Shown here piece by piece: positions 23,884 to 31,537 of a stretch of DNA of 50,417 nucleotides. A program made the position numbers and the translations under genes. Source of the stretch: an uncultured Clostridia bacterium. Lineage in GTDB: Bacteria > Bacillota > Clostridia > Christensenellales > UBA1242. The notes under the pieces were generated by a model that saw only the letters and a list, made by a program, of their open reading frames with translations, made no database searches and had not been told where the DNA came from. The DNA lies in assembly GCA_944381215.1 (NCBI GenBank), contig CALWKF010000010.1, positions 1 through 50,417 of the forward strand, read 5' to 3'. Each line of letters starts with the position of its first letter. Position 1 is the stretch's first letter.

Positions 23884-24978
23884 ATGGACATCATATTACA
23901 GTACATATTGATTGGATTAATAGGGTTCTTGATTGTATCCCTTTTTTCTCGTTTATTTTCGTTCTACTGGAAAGCGGGTTACGACAAGCGACAAAAGAAG
24001 CGTGAGGCACGCCGTAATGAAAAATTAAAATGGAAGTACTGTGAGGTTCGCCCAGACAATCCTATACTAAACCAGATGATGAAAGACCGAACGATTATAT
24101 TCATGGGACATAAGGGCAAAGGCAAAAGTTTAATGATGAATATTATGGCTCACTTCCTGTGGAAAAAACGATTAGAGAAAAATAAAAAGAATCGGCGGTA
24201 TCTCAAATACAAAAAGCCAGATTATCTGGAGACTGAAAAGAAGCTCGAGAACGAGAAAAAGTTGCCAATATATTCGAACCTTGATTTTCGAGACTATGAC
24301 ACGAAATTCACAAAGCAAGAACTCCTGCCGTATTTCGAAATGCAGAAAAAGGCGGTCGAGGGAGCAATATACTGTATCGATGAAGTTTCAAGCCTCTACG
24401 GCAAAGAAATATACAACAACAACGACGAGTTCGAAAAAGAACGCAAAAAGGACATCAAGGAAAACTCAAAAAAGGGTCGCCACTACTCTAATAGTTGGAT
24501 ACTCGGCACGGAGCAAGATGGACAAGACATTTACATAGGCATCCGCGAGAACGGGTACGCGATAGTGAATTGCATTCAGACAGTGGTTAAGATTTTGCCC
24601 ACAGGGAAAACACTTCGGTTTATTAGGAATTTTCTTAATTTTGTTCTGCCTGCCTTTTTAACCGTAAACTTGCGCACTGCATTCTCTGAGCAACTATTTT
24701 GGAGTGGAAAAGTTAAGACATTTTTTAAGTTACTATTGCCGAGTTATTTCTCAATGCCGATTTTATATTACGATAAAAAGCAAGCAATAAACGATAAAAT
24801 AAAACGCAAATACCAACGCTTCGAAGTGCTGTTCCAGTACAATGGTGGCGAATATTGGATACGATTTGGGCACGAGTCGATATTCGATTACGACACGCGC
24901 GCATACAAGGATGAGTACGACAAAATGTTTGATAAAAACGGAAATAGAATTCACAACAAGGAGACTGCCTATGCCTAA
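23884..24978 (+). CDS. Zot/FtsK-like P-loop ATPase, membrane-anchored
   Basis: 364 residues. An N-terminal transmembrane helix (about 3-28) is followed by a basic juxtamembrane region and a P-loop ATPase with Walker A GHKGKGKS (75-82) and Walker B AIYCIDE (161-167). A partly hydrophobic C-terminal region follows (about 245-285). The Walker sequence, short length and Walker B ending in Asp-Glu fit Zot-like assembly ATPases of filamentous phages. A HerA/FtsK-type DNA translocase or conjugation coupling protein is the alternative. GGGGGTG lies just before the ATG; a GTG two codons upstream is possible. The stop overlaps the next start by 8 bp. Confidence 0.8.
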   Translation: MDIILQYILIGLIGFLIVSLFSRLFSFYWKAGYDKRQKKREARRNEKLKWKYCEVRPDNPILNQMMKDRTIIFMGHKGKGKSLMMNIMAHFLWKKRLEKNKKNRRYLKYKKPDYLETEKKLENEKKLPIYSNLDFRDYDTKFTKQELLPYFEMQKKAVEGAIYCIDEVSSLYGKEIYNNNDEFEKERKKDIKENSKKGRHYSNSWILGTEQDGQDIYIGIRENGYAIVNCIQTVVKILPTGKTLRFIRNFLNFVLPAFLTVNLRTAFSEQLFWSGKVKTFFKLLLPSYFSMPILYYDKKQAINDKIKRKYQRFEVLFQYNGGEYWIRFGHESIFDYDTRAYKDEYDKMFDKNGNRIHNKETAYA

Positions 24979-25510
24979 GAAACAACCTAAAGAAATTACA
25001 AAAAAAGACCTCGAGAAAATGCTCAAGGTCTATATGCAGGCGCGTTATCTAAAAATTTTGCGTTATTTGCGGAGCGATGCCACCAATGCCGATAAAAATG
25101 TGCAAATGTTAATAAAACACGAACCCGACTTTTTTGCAACAATTCAGCAAATCGATGTTATGCGACAGTACCATAAAAAAGAGATAACTTTCGCACAGCA
25201 AGTGAGTGAGTCTGGTGAAGGTAACGAAATTGGTACTTATCTACAGGACATCAGGGCTAGACAGGTTATGGTTCGCGAACTTATCGAGCAGACTAAACAA
25301 CTTAAAGCTCTGACTCCTAGAAATATTAAGTACAAAAACACTCGCATTGGCAACTTGGAAAACAAACTAGAAAAACTCAAACAAGCCGAGCAGGCACTCA
25401 TCGAAGCTGATTCTCATTTAGAGAAACGCCCACGCGGGCGCCCGCGCAAAGAGGAAAACGCAGGCGATTATTACGAGGAGGAAGAAGAACTAGATGTCGA
25501 AGAAGAGTAA
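24971..25510 (+). CDS. Coiled-coil AT-hook protein
   Basis: Start at ATG 24971, overlapping the ATPase stop, behind AAGGAGACTGCCT. The 179-residue protein is helical and Lys/Glu-rich (coiled coil about 110-155) and carries an AT-hook-type motif KRPRGRPRKEE near 155-165, followed by an acidic tail. AT-hooks bind the minor groove of AT-rich DNA. Translational coupling to the ATPase suggests that the two act together, for instance in bringing element DNA to the membrane machinery. That partnership is inference. Confidence 0.75.
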   Translation: MPKKQPKEITKKDLEKMLKVYMQARYLKILRYLRSDATNADKNVQMLIKHEPDFFATIQQIDVMRQYHKKEITFAQQVSESGEGNEIGTYLQDIRARQVMVRELIEQTKQLKALTPRNIKYKNTRIGNLENKLEKLKQAEQALIEADSHLEKRPRGRPRKEENAGDYYEEEEELDVEEE

Positions 25511-25973
25511 TGTGCAGTTTGTGCGTAGTGTACGAACACCAAAACCGAAAATAAAAAAGCCACCTAAACGAAAGAATGTCTCGCAGAAAGTACCTAACGG
25601 AACAATTTTGCAAACTAGAGATGAGTATTTCGAGGGTGCTGGAAATTATCGCAAGCCAGGTTATCAAAATAAAGGCAATTATAGAAAGGCGGTTGTGGTG
25701 GATAGTAACCGAAACAATGAACTAGCAGTTGTTAAAGGAACGAGCAAAGGAAAGCCTTTAAATAACCCACAATTTTTAGGTTATAAACCTTTTATACATA
25801 CAATAGATGACGAAGGTCATCCAATACAAGTTAATTCGAAATTTATAATTAATAATTCATTTTTAGATTCAAATGCAATTAATGAAATAAAAAGAGATAG
25901 TTTAAAAAATAGTTCAAATAGTTTAAGAAAACAAAATCGTACTAAATTAAGAAATTTAAAGGGCAGGAAATAA
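25494..25973 (+). CDS. Basic protein with KSNVQFVR leader, variable tail (1)
   Basis: 159 residues. The first 20 (MSKKSNVQFVRSVRTPKPK) are almost identical to those of the gene at 26122, while the rest is unrelated. The C-terminal half is AT-rich at the DNA level and Asn/Lys/Arg-rich. The gene overlaps the preceding one by 17 bp with AGGAGGAAG upstream. A conserved leader on different bodies resembles a sorting or packaging tag, or the trafficking end of polymorphic effectors. No toxin motif is recognised. Confidence 0.75.
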   Translation: MSKKSNVQFVRSVRTPKPKIKKPPKRKNVSQKVPNGTILQTRDEYFEGAGNYRKPGYQNKGNYRKAVVVDSNRNNELAVVKGTSKGKPLNNPQFLGYKPFIHTIDDEGHPIQVNSKFIINNSFLDSNAINEIKRDSLKNSSNSLRKQNRTKLRNLKGRK

Positions 25974-26040
25974 AAAGGAGCCAGTTACCCAGCTCCAATC
26001 CGTCAGGACATAAAGTCCAGTTCCCTAATTTCTTAGGTTA
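25972..26040 (-). ncRNA. Putative small RNA C, same family as small RNA A
   Basis: A consensus promoter at 26046-26075 drives a transcript of about 68 nt. It folds as CCTAA-GAAA-TTAGG, then GGAC-TTTAT-GTCC, then a GGAGC/GCTCC terminator with a T run. It lies convergent with, and just beyond, the end of the 25494 gene. Hairpin order, the GGGA linker and promoter flanks match small RNA A. Confidence 0.65.
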
Positions 26041-26045
26041 GAAAT

Positions 26046-26075
26046 ATTATATCACATTTACATAAAAAATGTCAA
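26046..26075 (-). promoter_or_regulatory. Promoter of small RNA C
   Basis: TTGACA (26070-26075), 18 bp, TATAAT (26046-26051) on the minus strand. Confidence 0.8.
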
Positions 26076-26121
26076 TACTTTGTGCAATTTTTTATAAAAA
26101 TTAAAAAGGAAGTAAAAAACC

Positions 26122-26481
26122 ATGACAAATAAAAGCAATGTCCAGTTCGTTCGCAAGGTTCGAACTCCAAAACCCAAAACTACTACTCATAAGGAAAATA
26201 AAGGAAAAAATCAAATTTCAACAAATGCCTCAAAACAAAAAAGGTTTATCAATGACTATACTACAAGATATAATGCAATTATGGATGGTAGTTATTCAAG
26301 GAAGTATGGTTACGAAAACTTTCCTAATTTATTTACTCTCGATGACCAATTAAAAGACTTGGGGTTCAGTAAAAATCAACGCAATTATTTTTGGGACGAG
26401 GTAAATAAAAACCAAACATCTCAAAGACCTGACAATGTATGGAACACTTTGCAAAAATACTCAAATTTAATAAATGATTAA
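26122..26481 (+). CDS. Protein with KSNVQFVR leader, variable tail (2)
   Basis: 119 residues starting MTNKSNVQFVRKVRTPKPK, the leader shared with 25494 and in weaker form 23502. The body is different: Asn/Tyr-rich, with a C-terminal part (QLKDLGFSKNQRNYFWDEVN) that looks like a small folded domain. The ribosome site and 18 bp upstream match those of 23502, so the 5' end was probably duplicated. It is the last recognisable element gene, followed by cloverleaf-forming DNA. Confidence 0.72.
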   Translation: MTNKSNVQFVRKVRTPKPKTTTHKENKGKNQISTNASKQKRFINDYTTRYNAIMDGSYSRKYGYENFPNLFTLDDQLKDLGFSKNQRNYFWDEVNKNQTSQRPDNVWNTLQKYSNLIND

Positions 26482-26575
26482 ATCAGTAATTATTACCTAA
26501 ATATTATTTTGACAAAAAACTCTTTATCTTGGGTGATGCAGAACTGAGGTTCGTTTTTCAACTCAAGTGGTTCAC

Positions 26576-26661
26576 CATATGCTTTAAAATACGAACCCAA
26601 GGGTTCGTATTTTTTGTATTTTCTGCGAAAATACAAGTACGTTTCGCGTACAAAGCATATG
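26576..26661. other. Cloverleaf-forming palindrome cluster 1
   Basis: The closing stem CATATGCTTT (26576-26585) / AAAGCATATG (26652-26661) encloses three hairpins. These are ATACGAACCC/GGGTTCGTAT (26589-26610), GTATTTTC/GAAAATAC (26616-26634) and GTACG/CGTAC (26637-26651). All arms are perfect. The four-way-junction fold has no coding content. Confidence 0.75.
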
Positions 26662-26695
26662 CTGGCTACTCGCCCTTTGGGCTCTACGGACAGCA

Positions 26696-26768
26696 AAGGC
26701 GATAATACAGCATTCTGTATTTATTTTATTTTGCAAGCAAAATAAAATTGCACTTCGTGCATATCGCC
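26696..26768. other. Cloverleaf-forming palindrome cluster 2
   Basis: The closing stem AGGCGAT/ATCGCCT encloses three hairpins: AATACAG/CTGTATT, ATTTTATTTTGC/GCAAAATAAAAT and TGCAC/GTGCA. The architecture is the same as cluster 1, 35 bp away. Confidence 0.75.
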
Positions 26769-26976
26769 TATGCTGGCTTCTTCGCAGGAAGGCACCTCGG
26801 GCTTAGTACCCCAATTAGACTTGTAATATTTATTATCTGTATTTTCTTTATTTTGCTCGCAAAATAAAGGCACACTCTGTGTGCATCGCTTCGCTCGCAT
26901 ACACCTGCTGACTTAATCAATAAACAAATATAATCGCGTTATACTTTTAATTAATTTTGCGCATTTTATGTTTGCG
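26769..26976. other. Further hairpin-rich non-coding DNA
   Basis: It contains TTTATTTTGC/GCAAAATAAA, GCACAC/GTGTGC and GCGAGC-type hairpins near 26847-26905, echoing cluster 2. No gene is seen. The right edge of the element may be here. Confidence 0.5.
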
Positions 26977-27354
26977 TTATTTCGTATATTTTTTAATTAA
27001 TGCGGTATTTATTATTCCAATCGGTAGAAAATACAATAAAAACCATATAGAGTAAATCATTAAACTATATTTTGTATCTAGGACTGGAATAATATTAGGA
27101 TCAATAAAATATATAATACCTAAAATCAAGGTTATTAAAAAAGTTATGTACTGAATGATTAACAAAGCGAAATTCCACTTAGGTATAAGTTTTTTAACCG
27201 GAAATATAAACAACGACAAGGCATGTTTATTCTTTACAATATATTTATTTGGTAAATAGGCATAAGAATCAGAGAATTTAGGTGCTCTTGCCCATAAATA
27301 AACCAGTATAGTAAAAAGAAAGTTTAATACAAATAAAATTAAAGCATAATCCAT
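26977..27354 (-). CDS. Small membrane protein (125 aa), unknown
   Basis: Three hydrophobic segments (about 3-22, 61-83 and 94-117) with a conserved-looking loop of basic residues between the first two. No family is recognised. It lies 19 bp after the next upstream gene on the same strand, another small membrane protein, so the two probably form an operon. The low-GC composition matches the surrounding chromosome. Confidence 0.6.
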   Translation of the reverse strand: MDYALILFVLNFLFTILVYLWARAPKFSDSYAYLPNKYIVKNKHALSLFIFPVKKLIPKWNFALLIIQYITFLITLILGIIYFIDPNIIPVLDTKYSLMIYSIWFLLYFLPIGIINTALIKKYTK

Positions 27355-27373
27355 AAAATTTGCTAGCCTGCCT

Positions 27374-27892
27374 TTATTTTAAAATTAAAACTTCGTTAAA
27401 ATTTTTTGAATACAAAAGTGGGACTTTTTTGCCTGCTAACCTTTCGTAATACTTGGGCACGCCTAAAACGGGGCTAATTGGGGTACTATTGATTTTGTAA
27501 TCTTTGCCGTTTATGGTAAAACTTGCTTGGATTTGATAAGGCTGATATTTAGGGCTTTTTAAGTCCAACCTCTCAATATACCCTTCCGTTTTTACCGCAT
27601 CATCCAAGCAACTCACGACATACCGCAAAACCCTTTTATAATGAACAACAAGAAAGACAAAAATTACTAAAAATACAAGACTCAAAATATTGCCACCAAC
27701 TAGCCCCCAAACAATAGTTTGAGTTATTTCAATTTCGGTTGCTGCCGCGGTTATTAAAAAGCAAATAGTTGCAATCGGCATTAGCGAAAACACAACCATA
27801 CCAATATATAACAAAATCATTTTCTTGCCCGTAATTACTTTGCCATATTTAAAGGAATATAAAATTTCATCAACATTAATTTCCATAACCAT
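27374..27892 (-). CDS. Two-helix membrane protein with beta-rich C-terminus
   Basis: 172 residues. Two transmembrane segments (about 24-48 and 62-86) are followed by a soluble domain with FTINGKDYKINSTPISP and a PLLYSKNFNEVLILK end. The layout recalls DUF3592-like proteins (membrane anchor plus small beta domain), but the match is weak. Two ATGs lie three codons apart and neither has a strong ribosome site. It is probably in an operon with the downstream gene. Confidence 0.6.
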   Translation of the reverse strand: MVMEINVDEILYSFKYGKVITGKKMILLYIGMVVFSLMPIATICFLITAAATEIEITQTIVWGLVGGNILSLVFLVIFVFLVVHYKRVLRYVVSCLDDAVKTEGYIERLDLKSPKYQPYQIQASFTINGKDYKINSTPISPVLGVPKYYERLAGKKVPLLYSKNFNEVLILK

Positions 27893-27984
27893 ACAGCCCC
27901 ATATTATATAAAGATTTAAAAAATTATTGATTTTTTTCGAAAATTTCGCTATTTTTTTATGTTTTTTGCGATTTTTTTGTATTT

Positions 27985-28239
27985 TTAAATTGTTAAAGTG
28001 TCTTGGGTAACCAAAACTAAATGCTCGTGCGCATCAGGAAGATTACACCAATTAGGTAGCGCGGTCATGTCTACAAACTTGTACCCTGCCTTGTTTGCAA
28101 GCCTATGCAGTTCCGCCAAATCATACCGCTCGCACTCCAAACCAAATTTGGAGCACATACAGTATGCAAAACCTGTTTTGCGCTCCGCTTTTTTCGCAAT
28201 TTTAATGCACTTTTTTACCAAACGACTTTCTCTACTCAT
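27985..28239 (-). CDS. Hypothetical protein (84 aa)
   Basis: A small soluble protein with several cysteines (CIKIAKK, YCMCSKFGLEC) and a C-terminal NLPDAHEHLVLVTQDTLTI. GAGGTGGG precedes the ATG. It is divergent from the SIMPL-domain gene across a 140-bp gap. No family is recognised. Confidence 0.6.
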   Translation of the reverse strand: MSRESRLVKKCIKIAKKAERKTGFAYCMCSKFGLECERYDLAELHRLANKAGYKFVDMTALPNWCNLPDAHEHLVLVTQDTLTI

Positions 28240-28379
28240 TTTCCCACCTCTTTTAAATTGTACTAAAAATCAATAAAAAACTCAATTAAATGCACAAAAA
28301 ACATAAAAAATTACCGATTTTATTGAAAATTTACAAGTTTTAAGATATAATTACCCAAAATCGCAAGGAGGAACAAACT

Positions 28380-29033
28380 ATGGAAATATATGTGGAAGGA
28401 GTCGGCAAAACAACCATTACGCCCGACCAAGTTAGTATTTTTTTAAACTTTAATCTATCGAATAAAAGTTACGAAACAGCCGTTCAAAACGGCACAAATC
28501 AAGTGGCGCAAACTACCCAAGTTTTAAAAACACTTGGGTTCGATGCAAAACAAATTAAAACCCGTACAATGAGGGTTGATGAAGACAAAATTTACGATGA
28601 TCGCACGCGTAGTTACATTTCAAATGGTTTTACTTTTCGCCAAACAATTATTTTGACTTTTGACTACGATTTAGACAAAATCGCCAAACTCATCGAAGCC
28701 ATCTCGCACGATGCTTTTGCCCCGACATATAAGTTACAATTTGGAATAAAAGACAATCTATCAGCACAAGAAAAAGTGCTTAAACTTGCCTATCAAAATG
28801 CCGAGACACAAGCAAATATTATCGCCGCCGCAAGCGGTGCAAAAATAAAATGCTGTAAAAAGATTAGTTTCCAGCCATTTGAAAATGCATTTTTATCAAC
28901 AACAGACTGCGCTGAAATGCGATGCTATTCTAATGCTACCGCAAAGTCTATTCAATCAAATATCGTGGAAAGTTTTACTCCCGAAGACATAGAAATTCGT
29001 AAATCATTATTTTGTATTTTTGAAACAGAGTAA
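28380..29033 (+). CDS. SIMPL-domain (DUF541) protein
   Basis: 217 residues. The opening MEIYVEGVGKTTITPDQVSI, the repeated region around KTRTMRVDEDKIYDD with YISNGFTFRQTIILTF, and the AYQNAETQANIIAAASGAKI helix match the SIMPL/DUF541 family. Members often carry a signal peptide and act in the envelope or stress responses, but this one has no signal and should be cytoplasmic. CAAGGAGGAAC precedes the ATG. It is a single-gene unit. Confidence 0.85.
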   Translation: MEIYVEGVGKTTITPDQVSIFLNFNLSNKSYETAVQNGTNQVAQTTQVLKTLGFDAKQIKTRTMRVDEDKIYDDRTRSYISNGFTFRQTIILTFDYDLDKIAKLIEAISHDAFAPTYKLQFGIKDNLSAQEKVLKLAYQNAETQANIIAAASGAKIKCCKKISFQPFENAFLSTTDCAEMRCYSNATAKSIQSNIVESFTPEDIEIRKSLFCIFETE

Positions 29034-29194
29034 CTCAATTTATGAAAGAAATAAAAATTAAAATTAATAGTTAATTAAAAATTGCGAAAAAGCGATTTAT
29101 ATAAAAATAAAATAATTAGACAATTATTATTTAATTAAATAGTACATAATTTTTATTGAAATATTCGATTTTTTGCGATTTTTTATTAAAAAAC

Positions 29195-29231
29195 AAGTAC
29201 TATGCGATGATTTTTAACTTGCATAGTACTT
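29195..29231. repeat. Dispersed repeat AAGTACTATGC, copy 1 (hairpin version)
   Basis: AAGTACTATGC (29195-29205) is followed by GATGATTTTT and the inverted GCATAGTACTT (29221-29231), then T's. This copy can act as a terminator for the neighbouring genes. Related single-arm copies lie at 31413, 32467 and 33507. Confidence 0.75.
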
Positions 29232-29256
29232 AATTTTTTGTTATTTTTAAACGTTT

Positions 29257-29889
29257 TTATAATGATTTTGATTGATGTAATTTTTGAATCGCCTGTTCCA
29301 TTTCAAGATTAAAGGTTTTAATATCAGTCCTAGCAAAATCGACCGCACGCATATAAGAAATGAAAGCATTATTTCCAGCAACTTCATATTCTAATTTAAT
29401 TAAATTAGGGTCATAATTTACAGTTATTTCTCTAAAAGTTGGGTCGACCAACACCCATTTATTTCCGCAAAAACACTCACAAAAAGTATGCCCATAGTGA
29501 ATTTTATAATCGCCATTATTTAAATACCTATCTACCCAATTTTTCTCGGCGGTATGTAAAATTGTTGTGGGCAGGTTTAACTGTCTCGCAAGGGTCGCAA
29601 ATAAAATTGCGTAGTCGGTGCAACCTGTCGCCTTTTCGCTCTCCCAAATCTCGCGGGCCGTGCGCGAAAATTTATTGTTTCGACTAAAATCTACATCACT
29701 AGTGTAGTGCACATTCTTGTTTATCCATTTTGTAAGACAATACAGAAGCCCCGCACCATTTAGGTCGAGTTCTTTTGCTCTTGCATATTCCTGTAAATTT
29801 TGAATTAATGCTTCATTATCCAAAAAAGGTAGTGTAGCCTCGCCAAAACTTAAATACTTTTCAATATCGTTTTTCGTTAATTTTTTCAT
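29257..29889 (-). CDS. Transglutaminase-like cysteine protein
   Basis: 210 residues with the transglutaminase-superfamily triad: Cys90 in ATGCTDYAILFATLARQL, His134 in YGHTFCEC and Asp149 in LVDPTFREI. There is no signal peptide or membrane segment. Such bacterial proteins act as cysteine proteases or amidases, and the substrate is unknown. It lies 14 bp after a multi-pass membrane protein gene on the same strand, so co-transcription is likely. Downstream is the AAGTACTATGC hairpin, which may terminate it. Confidence 0.82.
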   Translation of the reverse strand: MKKLTKNDIEKYLSFGEATLPFLDNEALIQNLQEYARAKELDLNGAGLLYCLTKWINKNVHYTSDVDFSRNNKFSRTAREIWESEKATGCTDYAILFATLARQLNLPTTILHTAEKNWVDRYLNNGDYKIHYGHTFCECFCGNKWVLVDPTFREITVNYDPNLIKLEYEVAGNNAFISYMRAVDFARTDIKTFNLEMEQAIQKLHQSKSL

Positions 29890-29903
29890 TTTTACCTCAT
29901 TTT

Positions 29904-30665
29904 TTATTCTTTTTCGCTATTTTTTGATGATTTTTTGTTATTTTTTGTGGTTTTTTGAGTAGAAGTGTATGCGTATGGGTTTTGCTTTTGTTGTAAATCG
30001 GGGTCAGGGAAAACATCTCCGCGTGTATCAAAGTCCACATCAGCAACTACCGCAATCACAAAAATACCAACCAGCAAAACCGTATACATCGAACAGCCTG
30101 CAACGTTTGTCATTTGCGCCTTTTGGTTCCGCGCCTCCTTGTTTAGCGCAATTAAAAATGCCACAAGCACCACCCACATGCATAGCGCGAGTGCAAAGAT
30201 GTAGTTTAAAGTTACTGCTATGCCGGTAATCGCGCCCGCCAGCAATATGCTTAAGAATAAAATCAAGCTGATTATATTGTGCTTTTGCGAAAATTTACAT
30301 AAGGTAAACAGGCAATACAGAAAAAATAGTACAACCAAAACAGCAAAAAGCACCGCCGTTTGCCAAATTGCTGGAAATTCTCCTAAATAAGTAAACAAAC
30401 TACTAATCATTAGTCCGTTTGCGACCGCGTTTATTCCCAACATCATATAAGGCATCCAGGAGGTCCGCAAATTTCGCGTTGTGCGCCCCTTTTTTACGTA
30501 AATTATTAGGTAAGCAATCAGCATGACTACCGACAAACCACCCCCAACACCAACACCCAGCCACGCAGACACCGTAAACAAACTCATAATTTGCATTACC
30601 GCAAGGCATACAAAACTATAAACCACAAACACATAAAATGTCAACAAAGTTTTTTGCTCAATCAC
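29904..30665 (-). CDS. Multi-pass membrane protein (253 aa)
   Basis: It starts at a GTG (30663-30665) because GGGAGGGGG lies directly upstream. About seven hydrophobic helices fill residues 5-205. A polar, Lys/Ser/Asn-rich cytoplasmic-type tail ends the protein (TQKTTKNNKKSSKNSEKE). No transporter signature is recognised. The transglutaminase-like gene follows by 14 bp, suggesting shared transcription. Confidence 0.65.
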   Translation of the reverse strand: MIEQKTLLTFYVFVVYSFVCLAVMQIMSLFTVSAWLGVGVGGGLSVVMLIAYLIIYVKKGRTTRNLRTSWMPYMMLGINAVANGLMISSLFTYLGEFPAIWQTAVLFAVLVVLFFLYCLFTLCKFSQKHNIISLILFLSILLAGAITGIAVTLNYIFALALCMWVVLVAFLIALNKEARNQKAQMTNVAGCSMYTVLLVGIFVIAVVADVDFDTRGDVFPDPDLQQKQNPYAYTSTQKTTKNNKKSSKNSEKE

Positions 30666-30949
30666 TTTCCCCCTCCCAAGATAAAAATGAATTAATTAAA
30701 TTATATTTCTAATATTTTAATTTTACGAATAAAAATCTCCAACATAATTCATTAAATACGAATTTCAACATAAAGCACTAATTTGATGTATAATTGGTTA
30801 AGAATTTTTATTATGAATTATTTAACGCTATATAAAAAATCATTGATTTGTTTATGCTCCATATCTCACTAATGTTTACTTAAATTCTAACATATTATAG
30901 TATAAAAGGCAATTGTAAATAAAAATATTTCCAAAATAATCAAAGTTTA

Positions 30950-30978
30950 TTGACAAAAGGCACACAATTTGCTATTAT
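30950..30978 (+). promoter_or_regulatory. Promoter of tRNA-Ser
   Basis: TTGACA (30950-30955), 17 bp, TATTAT (30973-30978). The tRNA begins 12 bp downstream. Confidence 0.75.
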
Positions 30979-30989
30979 TGATTTTACAT

Positions 30990-31079
30990 GGAAAGGTGTC
31001 AGAGTGGTTGAATGAGCCGGCCTCGAAATTCGGTATGCTGTAACAGGCATCAAGGGTTCAAATCCCTTCCTTTCCGCCA
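30990..31079 (+). tRNA. tRNA-Ser (CGA)
   Basis: A class II tRNA with acceptor GGAAAGG/CCTTTCC, a long variable arm (TGCTG...CAGGCA), anticodon loop CTCGAAA (CGA), T-loop TTCAAAT and encoded CCA. The anticodon stem has weak or mismatched pairs near the loop. Confidence 0.9.
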
Positions 31080-31346
31080 ATGCCCACGAAAGTGGGCTTT
31101 TTTAGTTTAAAAATAAAAAATAGGAAAAATAGCAACCTTTCTTTCCGCCTGTTCCGCCTGATCAATCTCATTGACGCAGTTTTGTCTGTTTTGACATTAC
31201 AAAATGCCTTGATTGTGTTAAACGGCGAAATGGAAAACGATATGTTTATTCTTAGTTGCGTAACCAGCACGATTGGCATTTTACTGATCCTATTCTTTAT
31301 CGCCTTTACTCTCTACAAAGGCATTAAATACCATAAAAATAACTAA
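31080..31346 (+). pseudogene. Membrane protein fragment fused to the tRNA-Ser terminator
   Basis: An open frame of 88 codons whose first ATG is in the tRNA terminator hairpin and has no ribosome site. The body (FRLFRLINLIDAVLSVLTLQ and a second helix ILSCVTSTIGILLILFFIAF) looks like the C-terminal half of a multi-pass membrane protein. It is probably the remnant of a gene cut by an insertion at the tRNA 3' end. It could still be expressed by read-through. Confidence 0.5.
31082..31103 (+). terminator. Intrinsic terminator of tRNA-Ser
   Basis: GCCCAC-GAAA-GTGGGC followed by six T, immediately after the CCA. Confidence 0.92.
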
Positions 31347-31412
31347 AAAAATCAATTTTTTATTGATTTTTTCTATTTTTTATCGATTTTTCACAATTTT
31401 TCTTAATTTTTT

Positions 31413-31432
31413 AAGTACTATGCAATGATTTT
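31413..31432 (+). repeat. Dispersed repeat copy 2
   Basis: AAGTACTATGCAATGATTTT, preceded by T-rich DNA with GATTTTT units. Identical to copies 3 and 4 over 20 bp. Confidence 0.8.
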
Positions 31433-31537
31433 GGATTAATTTAACTATTATAACATATACTAAAATTCTTGACTAATTTTCTATATTAAATATGTTAAAT
31501 ACTATTCTTTTACTTTATTTTATGATAAAATAATACT

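Larger units (their letters stand above)
10301..26976. mobile_element. Integrative element with serine recombinase and Zot-like ATPase
   Basis: The left edge is placed at the tRNA-Glu 3' end because the recombinase reads into the tRNA. The content is phage-like: recombinase, CI/Cro switch, small overlapping genes, and a replication protein with internal iterons. Late-type genes encode membrane-anchored exported proteins, a P-loop ATPase, an AT-hook protein and leader-sharing basic proteins. There are no recognisable terminase, portal, capsid, tail, relaxase or VirB-type genes. The right edge is uncertain. I placed it at the end of the hairpin block because clear element genes stop at 26481. 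No copy of the tRNA-Glu 3' end was found on the right, so attR is not assigned. The element may be a Gram-positive filamentous (inovirus-like) provirus or an unclassified secretion element. Confidence 0.7.

Noticed and set aside
26482..26976. attR as a duplicate of the tRNA-Glu 3' end
   Set aside because: No copy of the GGTTCGAGTCCCGCCGGAGT segment was found to the right; serine recombinases may use a much shorter core, so the boundary stays open.
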